This document shows positions 1 through 8,171 of a stretch of 24,649 bases of DNA, one piece after another. Source of the DNA: Pseudomonadota bacterium. Lineage in GTDB: Bacteria > Myxococcota_A > Polyangia > Polyangiales > Polyangiaceae. The DNA is taken from assembly GCA_023418705.1 (NCBI GenBank), contig JAEZYZ010000413.1, positions 1 through 24,649 on the forward strand, given 5' to 3'. The notes beneath the pieces are model-generated. The model saw nothing but the letters and a program-made list of their open reading frames with translations. It did not search any database and was not told where the DNA came from. A program made the position numbers and the translations under genes. The stretch's first letter is position 1. Each line of letters begins with the position of its first letter.

Positions 1-1641
1 CCCGCCCGGCCCCCCCCCCCCCCCCAGGACGGGGGTGTCGCCGCGGCGGATGGAGGCTCGAGCGACGGCGCTGCGCCAGATCCGGCAGCAGCCGACGTCA
101 ACCGCGATCGATGCTCGGCGCTCGAGCCGCTCGTGGTTCCCGCCGCCGAGCCGCTCGTCAGCTTCCTCGTCCGCGGCAGCACCCGCCGCGCCGCCAACCA
201 ACGCCGCGGCGAGACGGGGGCCTGCGCGGGCCTCGGGCACGCAGGCGATGCGATCCATCAGCTCGATCTCACCGATTCGACTCGGCCGGTGCGCGTGCGA
301 GCGATCGTCGACGCTGACTTCGATGCCTTGCTGAGCCTCGAGCAGGGGCCGTGTGAAGATCCTGCCGTTCACTTTTGCGACCGAGCTCGCGCCGCGAGGA
401 AGACGAGCTCCGAATGGACGCTGGAGCTTGCGCCCGGGAAATACCAGTTGGTCGTGGACGGCGCCGCTGCCGGCGACGAGGGCGACTATCGCCTGCAGAT
501 CGCCGTCGAGCCTCTGGACGCGCGCTGCGAGCCACCGCACAACCAAACGTGCGACACCGCCATCCCGCTCGCGACGGACCTGCCGACCCACAGCGTGCTG
601 CTGCCGGCGCGCTGCCGCGCCGTCGATCGAGCGCAGGAACCGCTCTACTATCGGCTCGACCTCCGCGAAGAGACGGCGCCGGTCGGGCTTCACGCGATGT
701 ATCACCACGCGACTGAAGGGGAGCCGATCTCCGGGGCTCCCGATGTCTTGGTCCTCGATGGGTCCGAGGGCTGCGGCAGGCTGTGGGCGCCGGCGGGCTT
801 CACCGGAGACCTCAGCACGCGCCTGGAGCCGGGGGAGTACCTGCTGCGCCTGCAGGAGTTGCCCGAGGCGGCGAGCATCTTGACCGTGCAGATCTCGCGT
901 CCGGGCTGCCCTTCCAGCACGGGGGACGGCTGCGCCGACGCGGCGGATCTCTCGTTCTCGGACGGCTTCGCGCGGGTTCGCGGCGATACCTACTGCAACA
1001 CCGATCAGTTTCGCGACAGCCTGTGCTCGGACGACATCCCAGCTCCGGATCGCTTCTATCGCGTCGACTTGCGCGAGAGGAGCGAGCGAGCTCGGATCCG
1101 CGCGCGCCTGGCTCCTGGCGAACTCGATTTTCATGCGGGCTTGTTCTTGCTTCGGGAAGAGGACGGGACGTGCGGTCCGGTCTTGCATTGCAAGGACCGC
1201 GAGGGCGGCGCGGAAGGCTGGCCGCGGTTCGACATGGTCGTGGACCCGGCGGTGTATCTGATCGGCATCGATGGTCTGACACAGAACACGGCCGGCCACT
1301 TCACCCTCGAGGTCGAGGTGAGCCAGCCCGAAGCGCGCGCTTGGCGGCCCTGCTACGACGCGTCGGTCGATCACTGCGTCCTTTACGACAACGAGGTCGG
1401 TCTCGAATGTTGTTTGAATCCCTTGGCTCGAGACTGCGGCACCTTGTTCGTGTCGTGCGGTCTCCACCCGGCGGTTCAGGACTGCGTCTGCCAAGCGGAT
1501 GCCTCCTGCTGTGACGGTGGGGCTTCCGACGTCGAGCGCTGCGCCGACGTGATGGGTGCCTGTCACTTCTTCTGCCCCGACGAAGATCCGAGCTTGTTGG
1601 CGTGTCTCGATGACGAAGCGCTCTGGCCTCCGCAACAATAG
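1..1641 (+). CDS. Secreted Cys-rich protein with PPC-like repeats (5' partial)
   Basis: The frame is open from base 1, so the N-terminus, presumably a signal peptide or lipobox, lies outside the window; about 546 residues are visible. A low-complexity Pro/Gly/Ala/Asp linker (first ~40 residues) is followed by three beta-rich repeats of 110-130 residues. Each has a '[YF]YR[VL]DL'-like strand early and an 'LxPGxYxLxVxG' strand late, the pattern of bacterial pre-peptidase C-terminal (PPC-like) domains. The last ~90 residues form a Cys-rich module (CYD, ECC, CVCQADASCC, CHFFC), which suggests a disulfide-stabilised extracellular tail. No catalytic motif is visible. The stop TAG overlaps the next gene by 32 nt, and that gene has the same architecture, so the two are tandem paralogues probably translated together. 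A surface-binding or adhesive role is inference only. Confidence 0.75.
   Translation, partial: PARPPPPPQDGGVAAADGGSSDGAAPDPAAADVNRDRCSALEPLVVPAAEPLVSFLVRGSTRRAANQRRGETGACAGLGHAGDAIHQLDLTDSTRPVRVRAIVDADFDALLSLEQGPCEDPAVHFCDRARAARKTSSEWTLELAPGKYQLVVDGAAAGDEGDYRLQIAVEPLDARCEPPHNQTCDTAIPLATDLPTHSVLLPARCRAVDRAQEPLYYRLDLREETAPVGLHAMYHHATEGEPISGAPDVLVLDGSEGCGRLWAPAGFTGDLSTRLEPGEYLLRLQELPEAASILTVQISRPGCPSSTGDGCADAADLSFSDGFARVRGDTYCNTDQFRDSLCSDDIPAPDRFYRVDLRERSERARIRARLAPGELDFHAGLFLLREEDGTCGPVLHCKDREGGAEGWPRFDMVVDPAVYLIGIDGLTQNTAGHFTLEVEVSQPEARAWRPCYDASVDHCVLYDNEVGLECCLNPLARDCGTLFVSCGLHPAVQDCVCQADASCCDGGASDVERCADVMGACHFFCPDEDPSLLACLDDEALWPPQQ
10..25 (+). repeat. 16-bp poly-C homopolymer inside the coding frame
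   Basis: Sixteen consecutive C residues lie inside the open frame of the first CDS, encoding a Pro run just before a Gly/Asp-rich linker. With 16 C the frame joins correctly to the downstream domains. Such tracts are prone to polymerase slippage and to sequencing or assembly error. This one sits at the very edge of the window. Confidence 0.85.
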
Positions 1642-3433
1642 GCTCTACGGCCCCGCGCTGTCTGCGCTGGCGGGGTTCGTCGGGCTGGCAGGCTGCGATG
1701 GGTCGAGCTTTGGGGAAGCGAGCTCCGTCGAGGCCCCTTCGGCCGCGACGACGGGCCCGAGCCGATGTCAGGACAGCAGCTGCAAACACCTCGACAGCGA
1801 GTGCGCGCGCGGCGTCTGCGGCGCCATGGGGCTGTGCACGACGACCCCGGCACGAGACGGCCTACCGTGCGCCGAAGGCGGGCCCTGTGGAGAGGCGCGC
1901 TGCCAGGCTGGGACCTGTGTTCCACTCGCGCCCCCGGACTGCTCCGCCCTGGACACCGCCTGCCACGTCGGGCGGTGTGATGTGGCGCATGGGTGTGAGC
2001 TGACCCCGCGACGCCCGGTTGGCTCGAGCTGCGAGTCCAGAGCCACCCTGCCGGAGCTGACGGCGGCGCCCAGCCTCTGGGCGGACAACCGCTGCGGCAG
2101 ACCGACCGCGGCCCTCGACGACTGCGGGGCACCGGCCGGTAACGCGGTGTTCTTCGGGTTGGACCTCTCGACCCTCCCAAAGCCGTCGGAGCTGGTGCTG
2201 GCGGTGGCGGCGCCCTTCCCCGTGGTCTCTGCTTTGCTCCGCGGCGACTGCGCCGACCCCGTGACCGTTGCCTGCGCGGAAGCCGCGGCGTGGTACGAAA
2301 ATCCCGGCGGCGTTCACCTGCGCCACGTCGTCGATCCGGGTGCGTACTGGGTCGCCGTGGCCGCCAGCGATCAGCAGGCTGCCGGCTCCATCCAGCTGAC
2401 GGCCGGCGTCGAGCCACTGCCAGCGCTGAGTGCGGGCGCTGAGTGCGATGGGGCCATTCCCCTCGATCCCGACCGCGACGTTCAGGCGATCCTCGGTCCC
2501 ATTCAGACCGCCTCGTCGAACGACGCTTTCGAGTGCGGCGTGCACACGATCCGAAGGTTCTACGAGCTCGATCTCTCCGAGCGCCCGGCGGACACGCTGG
2601 TCCGGCTCGAGCTGGCGGAGACCTACGGCGTGGCGGTGTTGCGGGCGCCAGCCGAGACTGGGTGCGGGGAGCTCGTCTGGTGCGGCCGAGATTTCGGAGG
2701 CCTGCTCGAGCCCGCGCGCTACCTGGTCGGCGTCGACCCGGGCGGATTTTTGGTCCCCGAGCACGAGGTGATGGGCTTGCGGGCGACGATCCGACCCGGC
2801 GCGGCCTGCGATCACACCCGCGGGGTGTCTTGCTCGAACGCTATCGAGCTGGCCGAGAGCGCGACCCGCCACCGCCTGCGCGGCGATCTCGCTTGCGGCG
2901 ACCTGCCTTCGGTTTGGTGGGACGACCCACGCGTGTTCTACCGGCTCGACCTCAGCCATGCTGCAACCCCGGTGGCGGTGCGCGTGCGCCCTGGGAGCGA
3001 CGGATCGCACGGGGTTCGGTTCCTGGAGGCCGGCGGCGGCGAGTGCGGCGAGACGGCCAGCTTGGGCGACGCCCTGCTCGCGCCGCGCCCGTACTATGTC
3101 GGCGTGTACGGACCTCCGTCCTCGTACGACTTGGAGCTCGAGCTCGAGCCCCGGCCCATCCCGGGCCCGAGCGAGTGCGTCCCCCCCGAGGTGATCCGCT
3201 GCGTCCAGGACTCGGTGCCCGGGTGCGAGCATGAAGCGCTGAACACCCCGCGGTGCGTCGCCGTTCTCGAAGCGTGCGGGCTCGATTGGCCTCCGCTAGC
3301 CGGCGTGTGCGCCTCGGCTCCCGAGTGCTGCGACCCGTCAGCGGGAGAGGCGCCACCCCTCGACTGTGAACTCCTGTTCATCGAAGCCGGAGCCCGCTGC
3401 GAGGTCTGCCGTCAGGAGCCGTGCTGGTTCTGA
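1610..3433 (+). CDS. Cys-rich lipoprotein with PPC-like repeats
   Basis: The protein has 607 residues. I chose ATG 1610 because it gives a clean lipoprotein signal, MTKRSGLRNNRLY followed by a hydrophobic stretch ending in the lipobox VGLAGC. An earlier in-frame ATG at 1556 would bury that signal. After the lipidated Cys comes a Cys-rich segment (about residues 35-120; CQDSSC, CARGVCG, CGEARCQAGTC). Three PPC-like repeats follow, each with an '[FY]Y[RE]LDLS' strand and a 'PxxYxVGV' strand. The protein ends in a second Cys-rich module closing with CEVCRQEPCWF. It is a paralogue of the preceding gene. No enzyme motif is seen. It is probably anchored in the outer membrane or periplasm, and its function is unknown. 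Its TGA abuts the stop of the convergent gene on the other strand with no intervening base. Confidence 0.85.
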   Translation: MTKRSGLRNNRLYGPALSALAGFVGLAGCDGSSFGEASSVEAPSAATTGPSRCQDSSCKHLDSECARGVCGAMGLCTTTPARDGLPCAEGGPCGEARCQAGTCVPLAPPDCSALDTACHVGRCDVAHGCELTPRRPVGSSCESRATLPELTAAPSLWADNRCGRPTAALDDCGAPAGNAVFFGLDLSTLPKPSELVLAVAAPFPVVSALLRGDCADPVTVACAEAAAWYENPGGVHLRHVVDPGAYWVAVAASDQQAAGSIQLTAGVEPLPALSAGAECDGAIPLDPDRDVQAILGPIQTASSNDAFECGVHTIRRFYELDLSERPADTLVRLELAETYGVAVLRAPAETGCGELVWCGRDFGGLLEPARYLVGVDPGGFLVPEHEVMGLRATIRPGAACDHTRGVSCSNAIELAESATRHRLRGDLACGDLPSVWWDDPRVFYRLDLSHAATPVAVRVRPGSDGSHGVRFLEAGGGECGETASLGDALLAPRPYYVGVYGPPSSYDLELELEPRPIPGPSECVPPEVIRCVQDSVPGCEHEALNTPRCVAVLEACGLDWPPLAGVCASAPECCDPSAGEAPPLDCELLFIEAGARCEVCRQEPCWF

Positions 3434-4798
3434 TCAGCACGACCCCCGCTCGCGGGCCAACGCCGACTCCGCCGCAAGCAGCCGAAGTGCGCGGTAACGA
3501 GGGATGCCTGCCTCCCGAGCTGCTCGGCTGACGTTGTCGGTCTCCTGCAGGGCCGCCTTGAGCCGGCCAAGCTCGGCGGCGTGCCGCAGCATCCACGCCT
3601 CGCGCCGCCCCGGTGGGGGCCGAGACAGCTCCGCGTCCTGGGCCGGGTCGACCTCGGGTCGCTCGGCGGCTATCGCAAAGCGCTCCGGCAGATCTTCGGC
3701 GGTGAGCTGGTCCTTTTCCGACAACGAGATCAAGCGCACGAGCTGGACGAGTTCGCGGACGTTGCTGGGCCAGGCGTAGGCGCACAACGCCTCGATGAAG
3801 GCCGCGTTCGTTGCCTTCGAGCCCGCTGGCAGCTCCTTGGCCGCGAAGCGGAAGAGCCGCGGCACGTCCTCGCGCCGCTCGCGGAGCGGTGGGATCGTCA
3901 GCTCGGCCGCCATCACGCGCGCGCACAGGTCCCGGCGAAAGGTTCCCTCCTCCACCAAGTCCGCCAGCGGTTCTTGCGTCGCCGCGATGAGCTTGAAATC
4001 GACCCCGCGCGGGTGCGTGCTGCCAATCGGCGTCACCGCTCGTTCCTCGAGCACCCGCAGCAGCTTGGCCTGAATGGACGCCGGCAGGTCGCCGATCTCG
4101 TCAAGGAACAGGGTCCCCCCATCCGCGGCAGCAACGAAGCCCTCCCGCTGCTGGACCGCACCCGTGAACGCCCCCTTGCGATGCCCGAACAGCTCCGACT
4201 CCGCCATATTCTCGGGGATGGCCGCGCAGTTGAGCGCGACGAAGCGCCCGCGCCGCCCGCTCAGGGCGTGCAGCGCTCGAGCCAGCACCTCCTTCCCGGT
4301 CCCGGTCTCACCCACCAGCACCACCGAGAGGTCGTGGGCGGCCATCGCCCCGATAGGCCCCAGCTTCGCCTGGGTTGGCACCCCCGCGACCCAGCCCGGT
4401 GCCGCCTCTTCGAAGAGCGCGACCGATGGCGAAGCGGTCTTGGGGAGCCGGCAGACAACACCGACCCAATCACCGACGCGAACCACCGTCTGTTCTTCGA
4501 CCGGCGCCAGCGACAACGGCCGCCGGTTGACACGCGTTCCGTTTTTGCTGCCAAGATCCTCGATCAGCCACAGCGGCCCGTCTCGGCGAAACCTCGCGTG
4601 GAGGCGAGAAATGCCGTTGCCCTCGAGCACCACGTCCGCCGAGCTGCCGCGGCCGACCGTCAGCCCGTCGGCGAGCGGCGTGAAGCGCTCCTCCGGCGCT
4701 ACCCAGAGCACCCCCAACTGGCCGGCGTCGACGGGTCGTTCTGGGGTTGATGGTTCCGTGACCGTGACGCCCTCGTCGACTTCTCCGGAGCGGCGCAT
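3434..4798 (-). CDS. FHA-domain sigma54-dependent transcriptional activator
   Basis: This is a cytoplasmic enhancer-binding protein of 454 residues from ATG 4798; a TTG at 4816 would add six residues, and neither start has an obvious Shine-Dalgarno. In the longer numbering, an FHA domain occupies about 35-120 with the phosphothreonine-binding signature (G55-R-G, S70-R-x-H73, N92-G-T). The AAA+ domain occupies about 145-375 with Walker A GETGTGKE (169-176), an intact sigma54-contacting GAFTGA loop (215-220) and Walker B GGTLFLDE. The C-terminus carries a Fis-like helix-turn-helix (VSRAAREAGIPRYRALRLL). The FHA module implies activation by Thr phosphorylation from a Hanks-type kinase; one is encoded at 8267-9874, but a link is only inference. 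The gene lies 109 nt downstream of a metalloprotease gene on the same strand that has its own sigma54-like promoter, so it may be co-expressed with it. Confidence 0.95.
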   Translation of the reverse strand: MRRSGEVDEGVTVTEPSTPERPVDAGQLGVLWVAPEERFTPLADGLTVGRGSSADVVLEGNGISRLHARFRRDGPLWLIEDLGSKNGTRVNRRPLSLAPVEEQTVVRVGDWVGVVCRLPKTASPSVALFEEAAPGWVAGVPTQAKLGPIGAMAAHDLSVVLVGETGTGKEVLARALHALSGRRGRFVALNCAAIPENMAESELFGHRKGAFTGAVQQREGFVAAADGGTLFLDEIGDLPASIQAKLLRVLEERAVTPIGSTHPRGVDFKLIAATQEPLADLVEEGTFRRDLCARVMAAELTIPPLRERREDVPRLFRFAAKELPAGSKATNAAFIEALCAYAWPSNVRELVQLVRLISLSEKDQLTAEDLPERFAIAAERPEVDPAQDAELSRPPPGRREAWMLRHAAELGRLKAALQETDNVSRAAREAGIPRYRALRLLAAESALARERGSC

Positions 4799-4907
4799 TG
4801 CCGAGAGCTTAGCCAATCTCGACCCGGGCCGCGAGCCGCCGGGTGACCCGGCAGCCCGCGCCCAGCGAGCGCGGCTCGAGACCGCAAGCCCGCCGCCGTC
4901 CGAGGGC

Positions 4908-6155
4908 TCAGCAGCTCGTCGCCTTGCCCGAGGCGTGCACCGTGATGCGGAGCTTGGCGCCGTCGCTCAAGCTGCGAATGGAAAACACCGGGGACAGGCT
5001 CCCGTCCAGCCAGCGGATCCGATAGGCGTGGTCGGGCTTCAGCGCCTTTGCCTTGCCGCGGCTGCTCGAGTGCATGGGGTCGAGCACGCAGTTGGACGTC
5101 GGAGCCAGCGTGAAGTGCCCGCGTTCTTTCGCTCCTGGGTCCAGCAGCGAGGGCACCAATCTCAAATTCTCTCCGTCGGAATGCCGGCGCACGTACCAGG
5201 CCACGAGCCCTTGCTTCGCCACGTCGGCATCCCAGCGATCGCTCTGCCGCCGCCACTCGAAGATCACCGACTGCTCCCAGGTCGGCCCTTGCCAGGTGAA
5301 GATGCGGGACGGGATCAGATCGGTCCGCCACAGCAGGTCGGGCTGGGAGAGCTCGACCACGTTGGTTTGCTTGCGGTCTTCCCAGCCAAAGCGCTCGAGG
5401 TGGAACGGGTCGAGCCCATAGACCCGATGGGCGCCCGAGAAGTTGGTGCAGCCCATGATCGTCATTCGCTGGCTATGGCAGGTCTTGTTCCAAAGACCGT
5501 AGACGTCCACCGCGCTCAGCGTATGCAAGAGCTCGTGCGCGTAGGTGTCGAAGCCCACGTTTTCGCCGACGATGGCCACCTGTGACTTGTACCGGTAGCC
5601 GTTGCCGATCGAAACGTTCACGGTTCGATTCGCCCCGCCGGACCCGGGGGCCACCACGAGCACGGTCAGCTCATTCTTCTTCACCACCTTGTCGCCGTTC
5701 GTGTCGAACGGCCGCAGGTCCCAGGCCTTGCGCAGCTTGTAGAGCGCTCGCTTGATGTCCTTGACGGGCTTCTCGTCGCTCGACTTGACCCCCGCCTCCT
5801 CGTCCACGGAAGTCCCCGGGTGGGTGAAGGCCCAGCCGTGGGTCAAGTTCGTCGCCCGCTCGAACTCGAACTTCCCCTTCGACACATCCTGGATGTAGTC
5901 GTTGACGCCGTATCCGTGCCCGTAGTCGTCGACCCCGATGGGGCCCCAAACTTTGTCGACCACAGCAGGCGACGTCGCCAAGTTGTCCGCCAGGTGGACG
6001 ACCGCCAGCTTGCGGGTGCCTTTGGCGGCCTTCACCGGCTCTGAAATGGAGCGGACTTCGGGCTCCTCTTCGAAGGGCTCGGCGGTCTCCATCGTGCACG
6101 CCGAGGCTGTCAGGCTGAAAAGAACGACCGCAGCCAACGAACGACCCTTGTTCAT
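4908..6155 (-). CDS. M6-like secreted metalloprotease lipoprotein
   Basis: The protein has 415 residues. ATG 6155 is preceded by a strong AAAGGAG Shine-Dalgarno about 8 nt away. The N-terminus is a signal peptide ending SLTASAC20, a plausible though weak lipobox. The zinc site is HELLH (H207, E208, H211) followed by D217 in H-E-x-x-H-x5-D-x-Y-G, matching the spacing of immune-inhibitor-A type M6 peptidases (HExGHxLGxxD); the usual Gly after HEx is Leu here. FDTNGDK (about 150-156) matches the Asp-rich loop of M6 enzymes. The C-terminal half is beta-rich. Likely role: extracellular or surface protein degradation. A -24/-12 element at 6221-6236 faces this gene. The sigma54 activator gene follows on the same strand. 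Confidence 0.85.
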   Translation of the reverse strand: MNKGRSLAAVVLFSLTASACTMETAEPFEEEPEVRSISEPVKAAKGTRKLAVVHLADNLATSPAVVDKVWGPIGVDDYGHGYGVNDYIQDVSKGKFEFERATNLTHGWAFTHPGTSVDEEAGVKSSDEKPVKDIKRALYKLRKAWDLRPFDTNGDKVVKKNELTVLVVAPGSGGANRTVNVSIGNGYRYKSQVAIVGENVGFDTYAHELLHTLSAVDVYGLWNKTCHSQRMTIMGCTNFSGAHRVYGLDPFHLERFGWEDRKQTNVVELSQPDLLWRTDLIPSRIFTWQGPTWEQSVIFEWRRQSDRWDADVAKQGLVAWYVRRHSDGENLRLVPSLLDPGAKERGHFTLAPTSNCVLDPMHSSSRGKAKALKPDHAYRIRWLDGSLSPVFSIRSLSDGAKLRITVHASGKATSC

Positions 6156-6220
6156 GATTTCTCCTTTGCGCGAGTGAACTCGTACCTGCCGTCCTCGATC
6201 CGGGACGCGCGACGGCCCAC

Positions 6221-6236
6221 AGCAACCCTCATGCCA
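6221..6236 (-). promoter_or_regulatory. Candidate sigma54 (-24/-12) promoter, minus strand
   Basis: On the minus strand the sequence reads TGGCAT-GAGGG-TTGCT, against the consensus TGGCAC-N5-TTGCW. There is one mismatch, and the GG-N10-GC spacing is exact. The -12 end lies 65 nt upstream of ATG 6155, giving a predicted leader of about 55 nt that contains the AAAGGAG ribosome site. Confidence 0.7.
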
Positions 6237-6386
6237 AACGGGGCAGCTCCAGCACCGAGCAGGCTCACGCTCACGCTCGAGCTACAAGAAAGGAATCTGC
6301 CGCGCCCGTGGACGAGCGGGCGACGCTCGGATCGTGCTCGGGACTACGTCCGCGGCTCGACCTGTGCGATCGATCGACCAGGACCT

Positions 6387-6409
6387 AACCGATCAAACCG
6401 ATCAAACCG
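6387..6409 (+). repeat. 2.5 copies of a 9-bp tandem repeat, candidate activator site
   Basis: AACCGATCA occurs twice in tandem (6387-6395 and 6396-6404), followed by AACCG. The array is AT-richer than its surroundings. It sits about 80 bp upstream of the plus-strand -24 element and about 150 bp upstream of the minus-strand one, so it could serve both divergent promoters. Confidence 0.5.
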
Positions 6410-6488
6410 CACGACGTTCGGCGCTGCGGCGGCACTCCTGGCCGGTAGAACGCCCGCTCTTCCGAAGCACGTCTCCGCCATGCACCGA

Positions 6489-6504
6489 CGGCACGCCTCT
6501 TGCT
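6489..6504 (+). promoter_or_regulatory. Candidate sigma54 (-24/-12) promoter, plus strand
   Basis: The sequence reads CGGCAC-GCCTC-TTGCT, matching TGGCACG-N4-TTGCW at all but the first base, with exact GG-N10-GC spacing. The -12 end is 32 nt before ATG 6537. The predicted transcript start near 6515 leaves a short leader containing the GAGAGGAG ribosome site. Confidence 0.75.
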
Positions 6505-6536
6505 GTACGGCGCCCCGCTCGAGAGGAGTCGAACTC

Positions 6537-7640
6537 ATGAATACGAAATCGAAGATCCCATTTGCGCTCCACTTCGTCAGTGGGGCCGCGTTGCTCGCGC
6601 TCGTCGGCTGCGGAGGGTCAGACTGGAGTGAGGAGGTCGAAGCTCGCAGCGATCCACTCTATGCCGACTCGCTTCGTCTGTTCATGCCAAAGGGCAACTC
6701 CAGCCGTACCAAGGTCGTCCTGTGCTGGCACCATGATTCGCAGAGCTACGCCACTGAGAGGGGCTGGGTACAGGATGCTGTCACCGCGACCTGGGACAAC
6801 AACTCCTGGGTGGATTTCGAGTGGCGGTACACCTGGGCCGGTGGTTGCGGCGGCACCGACGAAAACGTCATTCCCCTACGCAACAAGGACGTTTGGCCGG
6901 TCGGCGATTCCGGCGGAATCCACCTGAACTTCATCAACCCTGGCCTGTACCTGGGCTCACGCGGCTGCACCGACGCCGAGTCGTGCATCCGGGGGACGGC
7001 CGTTCACGAGGTCGGGCATGCGCTTGGCTTCGACCACGAACACGCGCACAAGCAGCTCACGTGCCCCCTGGGCGGGACGTATCCCGCTGACAACGGCACA
7101 TACACCGTGGACGGCGACTGGTGGCTAGGCGACGATCACGCTTCTGCGATGGGCGGATGTGCTGCGCCCGGTTGGGGGCTCTCCGCAGGCGACATCGATG
7201 GCCTGCAGGCCGTGTACGGTGCAGATGCTCGCCACATCATGCACAACTCGAGGATCGTCGTACGAGCCGACAACGGCAATTTCTGGAAGGTCGCGGCCGG
7301 GAGTACCGCTGAAGGTGCCATCACCAGCACTTCGTACATGCAGATTCGACGGGCGAGCGGAACAGGGATCATCCGTTACGGCGACAAGATCACGCTGAAG
7401 CAAGCCACGCGGTGGATGTGCGGTAAGACGGGAACGAGCGGTAGTCCGCCCGCCACTGTTTGGTCAACGACGTACGACAGCGCCAAGTGCGCCTGGGAAG
7501 TGCGTCGTTCGGCTTCGAATGTCGGCGGGAGCAACGTGGACGTCAATGATCCTCTCAAGCTTTACCTGAAGATCACGGCCCCTGGTCAGACCACGTTCGA
7601 GCGCTTGACGGGGCGACTGCGCTTCCTTCAGGACATCTGA
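6537..7640 (+). CDS. Secreted zincin metalloprotease lipoprotein (matrixin/astacin-like)
   Basis: The protein has 367 residues. ATG 6537 is preceded by GAGAGGAG (6521-6528). In-frame codons upstream to 6174 are rejected because they would place the signal peptide internally. The lipoprotein signal ends LLALVGC25. The catalytic motif HEVGHALGFDHEH (H157, E158, H161, H167) is the extended HExxHxxGxxH zinc site of metzincins. Downstream, SAM (Met205) followed by a segment ending LSAGDIDGLQAVYG resembles the Met-turn and final helix of M10/M12-type enzymes. Residues ~230-367 resemble a small beta-trefoil or fascin-like binding domain (RADNGNFWKVA) and contain two Cys. It is probably a surface-anchored protease. 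A sigma54-type element lies 32 nt upstream. Confidence 0.88.
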   Translation: MNTKSKIPFALHFVSGAALLALVGCGGSDWSEEVEARSDPLYADSLRLFMPKGNSSRTKVVLCWHHDSQSYATERGWVQDAVTATWDNNSWVDFEWRYTWAGGCGGTDENVIPLRNKDVWPVGDSGGIHLNFINPGLYLGSRGCTDAESCIRGTAVHEVGHALGFDHEHAHKQLTCPLGGTYPADNGTYTVDGDWWLGDDHASAMGGCAAPGWGLSAGDIDGLQAVYGADARHIMHNSRIVVRADNGNFWKVAAGSTAEGAITSTSYMQIRRASGTGIIRYGDKITLKQATRWMCGKTGTSGSPPATVWSTTYDSAKCAWEVRRSASNVGGSNVDVNDPLKLYLKITAPGQTTFERLTGRLRFLQDI

Positions 7641-7668
7641 GGCGACACTTTGGGGGGTTTCGCAGCAA

Positions 7669-7696
7669 GGCGGTCCTCATTCCGACGGGGACCGCC
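7669..7696 (+). terminator. Stem-loop after the zincin gene, possible transcription end
   Basis: GGCGGTCC (7669-7676) pairs with GGACCGCC (7689-7696) in a perfect 8-bp stem with a 12-nt loop, starting 29 nt after the stop codon. No U-tract follows, so it is not a canonical intrinsic terminator. It may be a stability or termination hairpin. Confidence 0.4.
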
Positions 7697-8171
7697 TCGA
7701 CCGCGAGCGCACGGACGCGATCGGTGCTGACCGGTTCCTCTCGGATCCCCGGAAGCAATTCTGGATGCGCTGGGAGCCTCAGGTGCTCGCGGCGCCCAGG
7801 AGGAGCCGCCTTGACGTGCTTGAGGCTCGCAAGATCGTCCGAGCCGGCGCGGCTCGACGACGCATTGGCGCGCGGTCCTCATGCCTTCGACAAGGGTCCC
7901 CCTCGGACGCTAGCGGCTTGCCACTGGGACAGCGAAGCGTGAGGTTCGCCACCGCGTTCGGGCCCACGGCCACAGCCAAGCTCCGCCGCCGCGGTCACAT
8001 TCAGGGGACCCAGGTCGCCCACCGTGGGGCACGCGCGGTTTAGGGCTGGCCGGCGCCGCCCATTGCCAGCGCCATCTCCGAGCGGCGCCGCCCCGGCGCG
8101 CCCGTCGAAGCGCCGCCCCCAAAGCCAAAAGCCGCACGAGGCGCGACGTTGCTCGTTTCGCCCCAAGGGTG

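Larger units (their letters stand above)
6156..6536. promoter_or_regulatory. Divergent intergenic control region between two protease genes
   Basis: This 381-nt non-coding stretch separates two divergent protease genes. It contains one outward-facing sigma54-type element for each gene (6221-6236 minus, 6489-6504 plus). Between them lies a short tandem repeat (6387-6409) beside a perfect palindrome CGATCGATCG (6367-6376). The repeat lies 80-150 bp from both promoters, the usual distance for enhancer-binding protein sites. That it is an enhancer is inferred from position. Confidence 0.6.

Noticed and set aside
1862..3232. Long open frame on the minus strand (456 codons) opposite the lipoprotein gene
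   Set aside because: Antisense shadow caused by high GC; Arg/Ala/Gly-rich with no signal, domain or ribosome site, while the plus strand encodes a coherent lipoprotein.
4883..4898. Minus-strand -24/-12 element just upstream of the sigma54 activator gene
   Set aside because: The GG-N10-GC spacing is right, but TGGCAC is reduced to CGGCGG and the last base is G in very GC-rich DNA, so chance is likely; mentioned only as a possibility in the feedback finding.
7765..8043. Small plus-strand gene in the region after the zincin gene
   Set aside because: No ribosome site, no recognisable domain, Arg/Ala-rich shadow composition and comparable frames on the opposite strand.
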